From the NCBI GenBank assembly GCA_947568835.1, contig OX387604.1:602501-666500 (forward strand): 64,000 bases of DNA, read 5' to 3'. Positions 1 through 12,501 of this stretch are shown piece by piece. The translations under genes and the position numbers were made by a program. How positions within the stretch are numbered: the stretch's first letter is position 1; each line of letters starts with the position of its first letter. Under the pieces are notes generated by a model. The model had not been told where the DNA came from. It did not search any database and saw only the letters and a list, made by a program, of their open reading frames with translations. Source of the stretch: Protonemura montana. Its lineage: Eukaryota > Arthropoda > Insecta > Plecoptera > Nemouridae.

Positions 1-619
1 CCTACTCAATGATCTCAGTTATTTTTGTCAACGTGGGCCAAAAGCAAGATAGTTAAACAGAATATACGGCGCTGGGGAAGTGAGTGAACGGAGGCGAGGT
101 TTGTGAAAGAGTGAGATGAGAAGAAATAATGAATTGCTTCAGGGTTTGATTCAAATTGCGATAAAGGTATTGTGGATTTGAACTAGATTCCCAATTCGAA
201 GTCCTTGCTGTTTGCTTCAGCCAAGTCTGGCCTGTGCAGGGGAAAATGTGGTAGGTCTTTCATTCATCGCCAAACCTGTGACTATCATGCATAACATGGC
301 TGACACATCCATTAATTAGTTATATTATATTAGTATTTCGCAACTAATTTTCGACATATTGTCTGTAACGAAAAAATGGAGGAGAAGAAGCAAATTTAAT
401 TTGGTTAGGATCTTTTTTAGAGATGTTCAATTCAATTAAATTCAATTTCTTTACTTTCCATACATGCCAGAGTTTTTATAAATGTGTGTTAAAACAGGCT
501 TTGGAAATTGTCCGTACATGTGTTTATTTACTTTCCATAAATACTATCAACTCACGTCTATCATTTTCAAGATCACTTCTCTGTCTTGGTGAGAAATAAA
601 TATATTTGCTTTTAAGCCG
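1..619. other. Gene-free stretch
   Basis: I see no coding exon, RNA gene or large repeat here. The sequence is AT-rich and has no long open frame on either strand. The 5S-derived element begins at about 620. Confidence 0.5.
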
Positions 620-1114
620 AGCAGTTCGGTGTGTAGCTCGGTTCTCGTTAGATCACCGAAGTTAAGTAACACTGCGCTGAGTTAGGTATTGGATGGGTGA
701 CTATCATACACATGACCAGTTCTGTTCGGGAGAGAGGTTGGAGGGATGAAAGTTAAGCAACACTGCGCTGAGTCAGGTATTGAATGGGTGACCATCATAC
801 ACATGACCAGTTCTGTTCGGGAGAGAGGTTGGAGGGATGAAAGTTAGTACAGCAACTTCACTCGCCTTGCTTATCAACCTCTCGACAGCATGGATTTGTG
901 GAGGAATCCTGTTGTTCGCGTTGTACCGTCCTTCGGAAGGGACGTTAAGCCGGTGGTCCCCTTGGTCTTCGACAGGAGTAGGCTACGTGCCGGCACCGGG
1001 TTTCCCCTCCTCCCCTCTAGGTTAGGTTAGGTTCTTCATCATACTCATCAACCAACGCCATTAGCTAGTGTTGCATGCACCGTTGTCAAAACATTGCGTC
1101 GTTAAACACCACAA
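620..1114 (+). mobile_element. 5S rRNA-derived SINE, copy A (duplicated head)
   Basis: The head resembles the internal promoter of 5S rRNA: a TTCTCGTTAGATCACCGAAG stretch followed by GTTAAG and then GGTATTGGATGGGTGAC, which parallels the 5S order of GATCTCGGAAGCTAAG and TACTTGGATGGGAGACC. The head occurs twice with a 91-bp period (GTTAAG at 661 and at 752), and the SINE body starts with a related GTTAGTACAGCAAC at 843, again 91 bp on. The body contains a CCTTCGGAAGGGACG palindrome. The 3' end reads GCGTCGTTAAACACC. The same body occurs at 2805-3357, 14115-14371 and 43948-44353, with a tail-only piece at 41711-41891, so it is a dispersed family. Assignment to the 5S-promoter SINE class (SINE3) is from general knowledge; the exact 5' boundary is uncertain. 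Confidence 0.78.
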
Positions 1115-1344
1115 ATGAATCTGCTATAACAATCTTAAGTATTTCCAAGCGACATTTCTTCAAAACGTAAAAACGACAAATGTGAAACGATTTAAAAAAA
1201 AAAAATAACGACTTTCGAACAGAATTTCGAAGACCAGCGGTAACTGGTCTTCGCGACATGGCCGCATATTTTCAAGCAATGACATTCAAGAGGGAAAACC
1301 ATTCACATAAAAAAAAACAGTGACACTTGATTCCAGACAGAGAC

Positions 1345-1428
1345 CCCAGGACTCAGGACCCAGGACTCAGGACTGAGAACTCAGGACTCAGGACTCAGGA
1401 CTCAGGACTGAGGACTCGGGACTGAGGA
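1345..1428. repeat. Short tandem repeat, unit AGGACTC
   Basis: About twelve imperfect copies of a 7-bp unit (AGGACTC, with variants AGGACTG and AGAACTC). It is non-coding. Confidence 0.85.
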
Positions 1429-1507
1429 TTGTAAAACGCAATCACAAAGAAATCACCTAGTATATAACATATCCGATGGGCAAGAGATCGGGCATGCGTG
1501 ACCCCCT

Positions 1508-1522
1508 CCCCCCCCCCCCCCC
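1508..1522. repeat. Poly-C tract (about 15)
   Basis: An almost uninterrupted C run inside a C-rich stretch from 1502. The length is probably variable or uncertain in the assembly. Confidence 0.85.
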
Positions 1523-1733
1523 ACCACATCGTCCCCTCACCCGACCTCTTCGAGCAAACTTCACAGCAGCCAAAAACCATCAAAAACAAATGACGCTATT
1601 CATCAACTCGCTACAAAATAACGTATTCTTTTAGAGTGTCTATTACGCCAAGTGTTATAGACCAAATGACCGAAGACAGATCATACGGTACAACCCTCTC
1701 CCATACCACTACCATCCCTACGAGACCGCACCC

Positions 1734-2114
1734 GGATAATATGGATAACAACATGGATAACAATATGGATAACAACATGGATAACAACATGGATAACAAC
1801 ATGGATAACAACATGGATAACATGGATAACAACATGGATAACAACATGGATAACAACATGGATAACAACATGGATAACAACATGGATAACATGGATAACA
1901 ACATGGATAACAACATGGATAACAACATGGATAACAACATGGATAACAACATGGATAACAACATGGATAACATGGATAACAACATGGATAACAACATGGA
2001 TAACATGGATAACAACATGGATAACAACATGGATAACAACATGGATAACAACATGGATAACAACATGGATAACAACATGGATAACAACATGGATAACAAC
2101 ATGGATAACAACAT
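1734..2114. repeat. Minisatellite, units ATGGATAACAAC and ATGGATAAC
   Basis: About 33 units of a 12-bp repeat interspersed with a 9-bp version lacking the last three bases. Both lengths are multiples of three and neither has a stop, so both strands stay open: + reads MDNN/MDN and - reads MLLS/MLS. The 171-codon + and 168-codon - frames are therefore a by-product of unit length. The flanking codons show no domain, so I do not call a gene. Confidence 0.93.
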
Positions 2115-2804
2115 CAACAGGATAATAATGAGATGGCCAATGATATGTTAATTTATCTACTTATACAAATCCAGCAATGTTTCGGTTTATTATTTAGATG
2201 AAAATTGTAAACTGCCCTAAAAAGTGAATCCAGTTGGTGATACGCCAGGAAGTACGGGTCATAAATAGTGATCGCCGTGGTAATAAATTTGTGCACCCAA
2301 GGTAAAGCCAATTAACAGTTGCAACAAAGTATATGATAATTATTACTACACTTTTGATGCCTGCTATCGTACCTTCTTATCTTGATTGCGAATTACAAAC
2401 GCGTATATTTAAATGCAATTTATTTTGGCAACACGAAATGCCGAGAGCTGGAAAACGAACTGAAAGTTCCGTTTAAATGAAGTTGAAATTATTCAAATGC
2501 AAATAAGAAAAAACGTCAGTTTATCGATTGTCAATTGTACTCCGTTCTATTTCGTCTCATGATTTCATTCTTGCGTTTGAAATTGTTTATTATGTTATTA
2601 CAAAACTTTCCTGTTTTGATTAGAGGGCTGTAATCAAATTGATGGAGTTTGTTAAGAGTTTTGGTAGGTGTTTGAGAAGTTTGGGAAAGTCTCAGGAGAC
2701 TGTATTATGTCTAGGTGAAAATAGCTCACGATCGCACGACAGCGATCATTAACGAATCAGGTGCGTGCTGTGCGGGTGCCTGCGTTCCTTTGACGGAGTC
2801 CTCA
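2115..2804. other. Gene-free stretch
   Basis: Nothing recognisable: AT-rich sequence with no long open frame or repeat array. Confidence 0.5.
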
Positions 2805-3357
2805 TGTTTAACGACGCACTGTTTTAAACCGGGTTTTTAACACTGATATAATGGTGTTGAGGAACCTAACCTTGCTTTACCTAGGAGGGAGGAGAGAAAA
2901 CCCGGTGCTGGCACGTAGCCTACTCCTGTCGAAGAGCACCAAGGGGACCACCGGCTTAACGTTCCTTCCGAAGGACGGTACAACGCCCCTCCACAAATCC
3001 ATGCTGTCGAGAGGTTGATAAGCAAGGCGAGTGAAGTTGCTGTACTAACTTTCATCCATCCAACCTCTCTCCCGAACAGAACTGGTCATGTGTATGATGG
3101 TCACCCATCCAATACCTAACTCAGCGCAGTGTTGCTTAACTTTCATCCCTCTAACCTCTCTCCCGAACAGAACTGGTCATGTGTATGATGGTCACCCATC
3201 CAATACCTGACCCAGCGCAGTGTTGCTTAACTTTCAACCCTCTAACCTCTCTACCAAACCAAATAATAGCTATGAGTCAGACGGTCATCCATCCAATACC
3301 TGTGTTGCTTAACTTCGGTGATCTCACGAGAGTCGGTGCTTCTAACACGCCAAACGA
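2805..3357 (-). mobile_element. 5S rRNA-derived SINE, copy B (tripled head)
   Basis: This is the same family as the element at 620-1114, in reverse orientation. The 3' tail (GTTTAACGACGCACTG on the + strand) is at the left. The body follows from about 2867 and the 5S-like head lies at the right. The head is present three times: GTTGCTTAAC occurs at 3131, 3222 and 3304, giving spacings of 91 and 82 bp; the outermost unit is degenerate and has lost about 9 bp. The 72-codon minus-strand frame at 2837-3055 is just the SINE body in translation. Confidence 0.78.
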
Positions 3358-4663
3358 AACATCCAAATCGTCGCCATCTAATCAAAGGAAATAAATCAAG
3401 ACGTGTCCGTGTTCGCGAACAGGTGGCAAAGAATCCCGCAGTGAAGCACTGCTAAAGATCAGGACTACAACCAATGACGCTAATCCCTCAATTAAAAGTG
3501 AACTCAGGGCAAATCTTAGGGAAGCATTGAATCGATCAAGTCTTGTATATGTTTTATAGCAAGTAATGCCCACCACCGTAAGAGTCTAGCGAGTGATTCG
3601 ATGTACTTTACCGATCTGGAGGTGATATCGCCTTCAATAAACCTTTCATTTGATCGTACAAGAATCGCCATCAAGAAATTCTTACCGCTATAGTACACTA
3701 CCTTCCCACCCGCGACTTCTTCATAGCTGCTTGACATGCAAGCCTAATATCTCTATTCTCTATTCTCTAAACAGATTTAGTAAAAGCGAATTGCTTACCT
3801 CAACGCCTCTACTTCTATTGCTTACCCCCCCCCCCCCCCCCCCCCCAATCCGCTTCCTTACACCACATTGGGGGTTTATTGGCTCGATATTGCAAGTTAG
3901 GAATTCAATACGGTCTTTCTTCTTTATGGCAATAAAATTGCTTCAATATATATATATGTGTCTATGAAAGAATATCTAGATTTTAGAGCAATTAAACTGG
4001 AAGTTTAGTGTAGCAGATGAATTGTTTAAATTTGTTTTCATTCAAGCTCAATCAAATAAGTATTTCCTGGATCTGTTGATTAATATTTGTATGTAATGAA
4101 AAAAAATGTAAAATCACATTTATCAAGTAACATGCGGATGCAATTTAGCCAAATGACCTCTAGTAGTTCTAATATAGCTTTTAACTAGTTTGTAACTCGT
4201 TGTTTAAAATACATGTTAAGTGCATGCTTCGTAAAACCCGGTTTCGCATAATTATAATTTGCACGTTTCTACGTTTAACTACTTCTGCTCCAAAATTTGC
4301 TACAAAACACATTTTACATTTTGTTAGAAAAATTACACTATTTTGTAATACGCACCTCCGACATATTTTTCCAAAAAGAATCTTTAAACTAGAAAATTAC
4401 TTTATTGCTTTAAATCATAAAAGAACACAAACTGTAGGAATATCATTGACATTGCACATTCTGATATCACTACGTCAGGAAAATTGACAAGAAGGTAACG
4501 TCGATTGAAAATTCTAATTGCTGGCTGGATTTTGTTGATCGAATCATAAAGTAGACCTGGCTGCAGTTAGTTTAATAAGCAATAAGTCGAAACAATAACC
4601 TGGGGCAGGCAAGGCACCCCAATATCAACTGTTCTTGCCATAAAGAAACCGGTCCTTGGCGCA
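3358..4663. other. Gene-free stretch
   Basis: It contains a poly-C tract at 3825-3846 and otherwise AT-rich sequence. The open frames here (up to 105 codons) run through simple sequence and match no family I know. Confidence 0.45.
3825..3846. repeat. Poly-C tract (22)
   Basis: Uninterrupted run of C. Confidence 0.95.
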
Positions 4664-4696
4664 TGCTTAGACCAGTGCTTAGACCAGTGCTTAGAC
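4664..4696. repeat. 12-bp tandem repeat TGCTTAGACCAG
   Basis: Two full copies and a partial third, head to tail. Confidence 0.85.
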
Positions 4697-5573
4697 AATG
4701 TCGATACCAGGTAAATGGGACGGTGAATGCGACCGAAGGTCCAACTGGAGTTGCATTCGATCCTTGCACTAGCAACATGGTCAATGCACTTTCGGTGCAA
4801 CTTATTGCTCAAAGCGAGAATTAAACGTGTTGCATACACTTATTGCAAAAACGACGCATGATTATGATATCATGATTCTGTTGCGATAAGAATGGACAGT
4901 AATTTCTAGGCCCGAGGCTTCTGTATTGGTGGTATATCAGATTGATTAAGTCGATATCGTTGGATAAATGAGCGAAAATAATTAATGATTGATATTGAAA
5001 AGCGGATAAAATGTTCGCTTTAGTGATATTTAATTATGCTTGGATAAGAAAGAAATGTACTAATAAGGACCTCTGACGAAGTTATTTATGTCACTGAAAT
5101 AATGGGGAGTCGTGCAAAAAACAAAAATCAAAATATTGGCATAAATAGAAATGTTTGCGATATGTTTCGTCGGTTTTATGACTGTTATATGGACTGGTTT
5201 GGTTTGTTATATATCATTGCAAAGGTGTCAACATTCAATAGGAATGCTGATTCTCTTCAATATATTCCCCGAAAGAAATTTGAAATTTAAATGTCGTTGA
5301 ATAATTTTCAGCGCTGCACATTTTGATACTTGTTTAGGGTTGTGACCTAACTTGAATACTTGAAGATGTTTTGGACGGAAGAAGAACAATATATATGTAG
5401 TAGAAGTGACCAGATAATCATTCAGTGCAGGCCTTTGGAATAACAAGATCTCTTTCGAAAAACTTGTTAGCAGTAAAGAACAACAATGCTACCAGTGAAC
5501 TGAGAATATACAGAGTGTTGTCTGCATGGTATGGATCGAATATTGGTGGTCAGCTCTCTAAACATACCTTTAC

Positions 5574-5619
5574 TTACACTCTATGCTTACACTCTATGCT
5601 TACACTCTATGCTTACACT
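5574..5619. repeat. 13-bp tandem repeat TTACACTCTATGC
   Basis: Perfect copies start at 5574, 5587 and 5600, with a partial copy at 5613. It is the smallest of four arrays in the window with a 13-bp period. Confidence 0.95.
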
Positions 5620-8600
5620 GTTCGTTCATTTCAAGCTATAACGCAGTAGAGGGAATCCTTAACTGACGAACTCATTTCTCCGTTGTGATGGAATTTCAAC
5701 TAATCCAGATGTTCGTTGCTTACACCAATTTATGAAAAATATTTACCAGGTCAGGGAAAAATAAACATTGAAATAAGCAAAATAAAACATGAGCCTGGGC
5801 TATTACTGTATTACCTTTAATAATTGCGTGATGAATCGTCATATAATAATTTCCCAACAAAACATGACACTTTTACAACCCTTTGATTCCATTGTTTCTC
5901 TATACCGGTCATGTCTCATGAATGTCTCATGAAGGATTATAGTATTGTTGTTTTCTATTTGCGTTTGTCAGAATGCGTATCGGGAAGTCAGACAAATAAT
6001 ACAAATCGGTTCTTGCACGGGACATTGATTGGGTTGCTTTGGACGCAGTAGAAACGCTAATTACTGACAATTCTTGATCGCACTGACTTCACATGTCGCT
6101 GATTAAGTTTTTTATTTCAAGTAGAGAAAAATGTTTCGGTTCAAGCTTGAAAAGGGCTCTGAGCGCTTGTTTTGATGGATTATTCGACCTATACAAACGC
6201 AATAATTGTTACACAGACCAAGCCAGTAAATTGGGTGTTTACGTACGACACTGAATTGAGCAGGCTAACATAATCTTGTGATGTATAAATGCTTCTGTGA
6301 GTAAACATTTCAGTGTACTAGCATGCATCAACACATTGTGCCGACAGCATTTGGCTGGTCGAGCAAGTCCGGTCAGTACGGTCAGTAGCCACTGCGAGAG
6401 CATTCAACGATTGTATTCAACCCTGTCAAAGCTGACTGACTACCCAAGTTAAATCTAGAAGCTAACTAAGTTACTATTCCTGGCTATGTTTGTCAGACAA
6501 ACAAGCAATAAAACGGCGGCACAGGTTTACTGTACGTACACAGAAGAAATCCTTGCATTTTCAGAGATTTTGGGAAAATACAAATTTCAATTCAATCAGC
6601 TCGTCTACTTGGGGTGTGACTGTGATTCTTCGATCAGCTGTTTTGCTTACAAAAACACAATGATGGCAGGTTCTACTCGTGGTATCTGTACAAATCAAGT
6701 ATCGAACAGAGAAATAATATTGTTCTATTGTTCACCTTGCTTCTACGTAATTACCTTACAGGAATATTTATTTTCTAATTCTGGGGTGAGCTAGTAGTGT
6801 TTACAATTCAAAAGCTTCACAATTTTCACACAAGTTTATTATTTCAGGGAAATTTCTGCCATGCAAAACAAGAGTTAACGATGAAATTTAGAACATGCCT
6901 TTCTGCGTCAGATCTCGTATTACGCTCAAAATTATTCCACTGCACATCTAATATTCCATCCTTTATCGAGGACACTTTTCAATTAGCTCCTTTTACATAT
7001 CTATTTCAACGGATTACGAAAGATTTTGATCGCAAAATAAAATACACTCTATATTCGAAATTTCTAGAGTAAAAGACAGACGGATAAGTATAATAGTGTT
7101 GATAATCTGGGATAGCCGTTCTGTGTACGGTGGAGTGCGAGGGTGCGGGCCTCGGGGCCCGGGGGTGGGACACGAAACGTAGGCAATGTTTGCTACCGTG
7201 AGGAGAGCTATCCATGCAAAGACATGTTCCACTAATACCTTGTCGGGAGATACTGTGCTGGATTTCGTACGGAGATATTGTAGGAAGATGAGAGGCTGTT
7301 AACGACCCAACCAACGAATAAAGCGTCTCTATTTAACAATCGTTAATAATAGGATTGGTGTGTCGTATATTTCTGGGCTAAATGTTGGTAAATTGGTAGG
7401 GAAACGAATCCGGTAGTGAATTTATAAGAGAGGCTTTACCGGGAATGTCTCTCGTATGTGATTACACATAACAATTCGATACAAAAGAACAGGAAATAAG
7501 TACCTAAGCCCATAAAACCGAAAAGTGTAGTCAAAATAGGAAAGTGATCAATTACGAAGGAATACCATAAGTTTGGGGTAGACTCTACGATGCCATTTAT
7601 AAAAGGTGAATTGTTAATTACTTAGGAATACACCTTTTTATTACTTTAGACTCTTCAGACTCTTCCCAATTGTTTACCAGACATTTATTTTCGAGGTTGA
7701 TATTTAGGAGTTTCGGAGGCTTTAAAGTTTAGCTTTCAAGTACTTAAAATCTCTTGCAATGTTATGAACATGTTTTGATTTGTTTGATGTTATGACCATT
7801 GGACACTCCAGCAAGAAGTGTACATGTCAGTAGTCAGTACACAATAATAATTATATTAGCAATGTGTTGCTAGGCCACGATGGCCCTGGCTGGACCATGA
7901 TTTTTGTTTCTTTTTGGTGCACATGCTCGAAAGTCTTTCTAAAGCATTGCAACTGACACCTAGCTAGGTCTTGTTTTGATTGTTATTTGCTTTCTCCTTA
8001 TCGTCGTTTAGACATTGATTCGTCGGTTCGTGGATAGTTATTTTTTCCTTTTAAGGTCGGAGAGTAACGATGTTTACGATAACTGCAGCCAAAGGAAACG
8101 ATTATATTCTGTCAACGAAAATTGCCAAACAAAAATGTGGTCCTAACTGTAACTTGCAAAAGCGTTGAACAGGTGATGCTGTCATAACTTGTAACTATCA
8201 GTAAAAGTAAACACCGCCTAATGCCATTCAATGTACCTGGGCATATCTGATGGATTGACCTTCAATGCACCTCAGTGATAAGAAGTGATTATCCTAGCTA
8301 TTCTCCAGTGCAGCGAGGTGTCGTCTCCTCCGTAGCAGTAGGACCACTTAGTTTGTCCTAGATAGGTGAAGCCAAAGTAAGCAAGACGTCGTCATTGTTT
8401 GCATTGAATAGCTACGGCCAAAATCTTGCCGCCCACCGTCTGGCCTAGGTACCTACTCGGTACTCAATTCAATCATTTGATCCTGATTGTTGATTTTTGT
8501 AACATCAACAACACGAGAACTGAATCAATATATTGTGTTGGCAAGTTACTTTTGATCTTTTTTCAAGCTATTGTTTGTCGCTGAGGAAAACCATAGTAAT

Positions 8601-8917
8601 TTGGATGACAATCAAAATCGAAACATTACAAAATTGAAATGGTAAATAAAAGACTGTTGTACTGAGGTGCTATATGGGAAATTAATTGAGATATTCTAGG
8701 AGTTGCATTACCTATTATTGTTTGTTTGTTTCTCTGGCTAGCGGTGCATTTGTCTCTGTTTGCGTTCACATTTCAACGTGCAAAATGGCAAATGCCGTGA
8801 CTGTGACAAGTTAAAAAGCTAGCTGCCGATGTTCGTAACAAACCGTTGACTGGGCGCATATTTAACTATAAACTGGATCAACCAGTACTGGCTGCAGGAG
8901 AGTGGACGCATGGAGAG
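5620..8917. other. Gene-free stretch
   Basis: I found no exon, RNA gene or array. There is a short GC-rich patch near 7140-7175. The open frames at 6486-6794, 6797-7072 and 7006-7314 show no recognisable domain and no convincing splice context. Confidence 0.45.
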
Positions 8918-8959
8918 ACCCGACCAAGACCCGACCAAGAGCCGACCAAGAGCCGACCC
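8918..8959. repeat. 11-bp tandem repeat ACCCGACCAAG / AGCCGACCAAG
   Basis: Four consecutive units starting at 8918, 8929, 8940 and 8951, the last partial. Confidence 0.85.
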
Positions 8960-9632
8960 ACCGACTAGCAGCCAGAAAACAAGCCAGACTGCAATACGAT
9001 ACTATCGCCAGACAATTACTATAGAAATGTAGCCAAAAAGCATAGCGAAAATGAAAATTTACCCGTCACATATCTCTGCACAACGCGAGGTTTGCCATAT
9101 AACTTAATAACATTGTATGCAACAGCTTCGAATGTTTTTAACAAATTAATTTCTGTGATTGATGGTGTGGTGAGATTTTTTTCTTTTTTTTTAATTCATC
9201 CAATACGGCGAGAAATTAATGTGGGCGGTACACTATCATCAAGAAAAGAAACAGAAATCCCGTCTGGGTTCAATCTAAGTCAGAAATCCGCCCACCCTTC
9301 ACCAAAAACATCAAAAAAATCAAAACATACGAACCAAAATAACTTTTTTTCTTTTCAAAGAGTTCGGCACATCAAATAGTGGATATCCACCTCAAACACA
9401 AAATTTATCACATGCATTGCGCGGGGAATTTGAATTAGATCCACAGTCAAAGTAGTTCCTATTCATAAGGCGCTTTCGTCATCGTCACTGAAACCACTGA
9501 CACCTGTCGCGTGCTACAGAATATCCAATCTAGATGACAGTCACTGACAGGAGACGAGAGCTATTTGGCAGCTCAATATTACGATGCACTTCACGACTGA
9601 ACTAAACATTCACGTGCGGTGTGCAGCAGTGG

Positions 9633-9664
9633 CGGCTACAGCGGCTACAGCGGCTACAGCGGCT
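9633..9664. repeat. 9-bp tandem repeat CGGCTACAG
   Basis: Three and a half copies, GC-rich against an AT-rich background. Confidence 0.85.
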
Positions 9665-11252
9665 AGCTCGGCGATACCGCGTGCGAGCTATCCCCGCTTA
9701 TTGAATCAGCTGTGCAGTCTGTTCAAACATTCGCCGACTTATCTCTCATTTTCTGTCTATCTCACTAAGAGACCCGACTAACACCTACACGAAATGCAAG
9801 TCTAACCCATAAGAAACACACTAGCTCACTCAAAACTGGATGACAACTTGTAATATTAACAAAAAAGCAATGTTTAAACTTACCGAACGTTACGTCTCAC
9901 TCAGTCCCATGCGTTAGTTTGGAAGGCTGTCGTTCTGTATTGAAAAGTCTTGCCAACTCTTTCCGCACAATACCGGCACGGATAAATAAAAAAAACATAT
10001 GCCATGCGCATGACAACCCGTTCTAGTTTCAACAAAACAAACAAGTATTTGCGTAATAGCCGAATGTAAAGGGAAATAAAATCACCTTCGTACGCAAAGC
10101 TGCGAATTCAGTTGCGCTTCAAGCCGGCGGTTCAATAATGGTATGCTCTGCTCTCTGCTTCTCCCCGCTGCCGAAGGACGTACTTTCTAACGCGGAGGGA
10201 GATGTTGTTATTGTTCGTGGTTGTCTGACTTAAAATCTGACGTCAGACGCATGTGAGGTCCTACCTGAATAAGGAATTACTCTTTCGTACTTAAAATGTC
10301 ACGTTGAGGTGGACAAAGCGACGGATTTTCTTTGGGCTGTGCGTTACAACTGACAGCCATGCTTGCAGATAGACGACTGTCCAGGCATTGGTTCCTCATG
10401 GGTCATGTCTTGGACATGGTTGGGTAGTCGATGTACAGAAACTAAATCAAGTTTCTTGGAGGACTAGGAATCTGGATCAACTTCCTTGTCTACAGTTTTT
10501 GAGAATGAGAGTAAGAGAGAAAGATTCTACATTCAATTGTACCATTGTACCATCAATTGTCACCTATTAAATAGTATTGCATTATCCTTGGTTTTAGGGG
10601 TCTATCTTACTAATATAGAAGTGTAGATGATTAAGATGTGTGGATATTATGACCGTTATGGTCCCCGTTTGAGTGATAACGGTCAATTTTGTGAAGCTCA
10701 TAAAAATCCACTCATTTTTAATTTGGCGTGAAAACGATTATTTATGTTATGCCGCTGATTTTTATGCCATATCATACATAGCTATACATATCATAGCTAA
10801 CAAGTAGAGTTGACTTCGAAAAAAAGAATAGAAAATGGTGTTCATAGATGAATCTAAAATAGAAGCATCCAATTGGACCATTTCTAAATGCATCATAGAT
10901 ATGAGGGCGTCACAGAAGAAACATATTGGTGTATGAATCGAGAATGAACATGGAGGACTGTGAAAAATAATTGGTTTCCCACTCCATAATAGAAATTAGA
11001 TGAAAGGGACAGGAAAATGCTTCTGAGACCATGACACCTTCTAGCCTAAAAAGAAATGTTTTGTTCTCTAATTGTAACGTCAACTACACATAAAATTGAT
11101 AGTCTTCATTCAGTAAAGACATAAGTATCTAGAAATCTACGGATGAAAACAAAACTGAACTGAATCAGGGTCTTCAGCGTATGAAAATCATTGGACATCA
11201 CCTGCATTTGCAACTAGCAAAGGATGAATCGCGCGGAGGAATTGTTTTTGGA

Positions 11253-11270
11253 GGGGGGGGGGGGGGGGGG
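11253..11270. repeat. Poly-G tract (18)
   Basis: Uninterrupted run of G on the + strand. Confidence 0.95.
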
Positions 11271-12343
11271 CACTTTCAGTATTGTTTCGAGTAGAATTCT
11301 ACAGTTTGTTGGATGCAACAATATTGTGCATGTCAGAACTGCCAGCTGGTTATGGAAAAGTGGTGCTGTTAGTTAAAACAGCAATAATAGTATAAAATGG
11401 TAGACTTGTCTATTCAAACTCTTTCAACCCCTTCTGTGATGCACGCTAGCCCATTGGCGCATGGTCGCAAAATGATTATCATTGATCTTTGCTATGGTTT
11501 TAAACCAAGATACCGGAAATTAAGTCATGGACAAAGACTTTCAACTAACAAGCTTAATAAAAAAGTGCATTAATTCAAATAACTCGTTCGGCAGGTACCT
11601 AGATGAAGTTGACCTGATTTAAATAAAATATTTCTTCGCAAACGTTGAGTCGTTATTTTAGCTGAGTTTTTAGCGTGCAATATGCAATATGCAATATTGT
11701 GGCTGCATGTGTTTTTGGACAGTTTGATAATGAAGCTAATAAAGTAGTATCGAAGTTAGTGGACTAGTGTACTAGAAACAGACTAATTATCTTGCGCTAA
11801 GCTAGTGTTTACGTATAGCTTTTTGAGACAGCCCGAGGCATCAGAAAATTGATCAATAAAAATAATTAAAATCTGGTTCATTTTGATTGTACCGTGGGGC
11901 GTGGGTACGCCCTCCGTCTGACGAATTATTTTGGAGACACAGATAAGCGGTGATTTGATAACGTAATACAATCTGTATGCGACGATACAAATGACAAAAC
12001 ATTATAACAATAAACAATTCAACAATATAATATTACCTGAAATAATTACCTTGTCCTTAGGTCTAGTCACAGCGGTAATGTCTGGGTAGGTCATTTTATC
12101 CAAGCTTTTATTAACTCCACTACAATATGAAGATGAGTTCTCATTTGTTAGTGTATTTTTTCTAAATATACATAACTGGAAAGAATGTTGAATTCGTAGC
12201 TAAGTTTCTTGTTGATTTAGTTACTTTCACAGGACACATCTCAGCTAAATCGAATTGCCTGTCCATCTCAGGTGAGGTTGTGGTCAGTGTACTGATCTTT
12301 TACTGAACACTGTTAGGCGCTTTTCTTATAGCTGAGAAAAGTC

Positions 12344-12373
12344 ATGAAACTATATGAAACTATATGAAACTAT
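12344..12373. repeat. 10-bp tandem repeat ATGAAACTAT
   Basis: Three perfect copies. Confidence 0.92.
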
Positions 12374-12501
12374 AGTCATCTTATCTTACTTTCTCTCAAG
12401 AGCGCGTTATTAATTGCCAAACAATTACATGAAGGCAACAATTTGATTAACATTCTCGTGTCACTCCAACTAAACGTTTCTTCCATGGAATTCAGTACTT
12501 C

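Larger units (their letters stand above)
8960..12343. other. Gene-free stretch
   Basis: It holds a 9-bp array (9633-9664), a G18 tract (11253-11270) and a short CAATATG triplication near 11670-11697. I see no coding exon or RNA gene. Confidence 0.45.

Noticed and set aside
620..760. A functional 5S rRNA gene
   Set aside because: Only the internal-promoter-like middle matches 5S; the paired ends of 5S rRNA are missing and the segment continues into the SINE body.
837..1025. Small open frame starting MKVSTATSLALLINLSTAW, resembling a signal peptide, also at 2837-3055 on the minus strand
   Set aside because: It is the body of the 5S-derived SINE; similarity between the two comes from element identity, and downstream residues diverge by frame shifts.
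1611..2151. Long + and - open frames (about 170 codons) rich in MDNN or MLLS
   Set aside because: Pure translation of the 12/9-bp array; both strands are open because unit lengths are multiples of three without stops.
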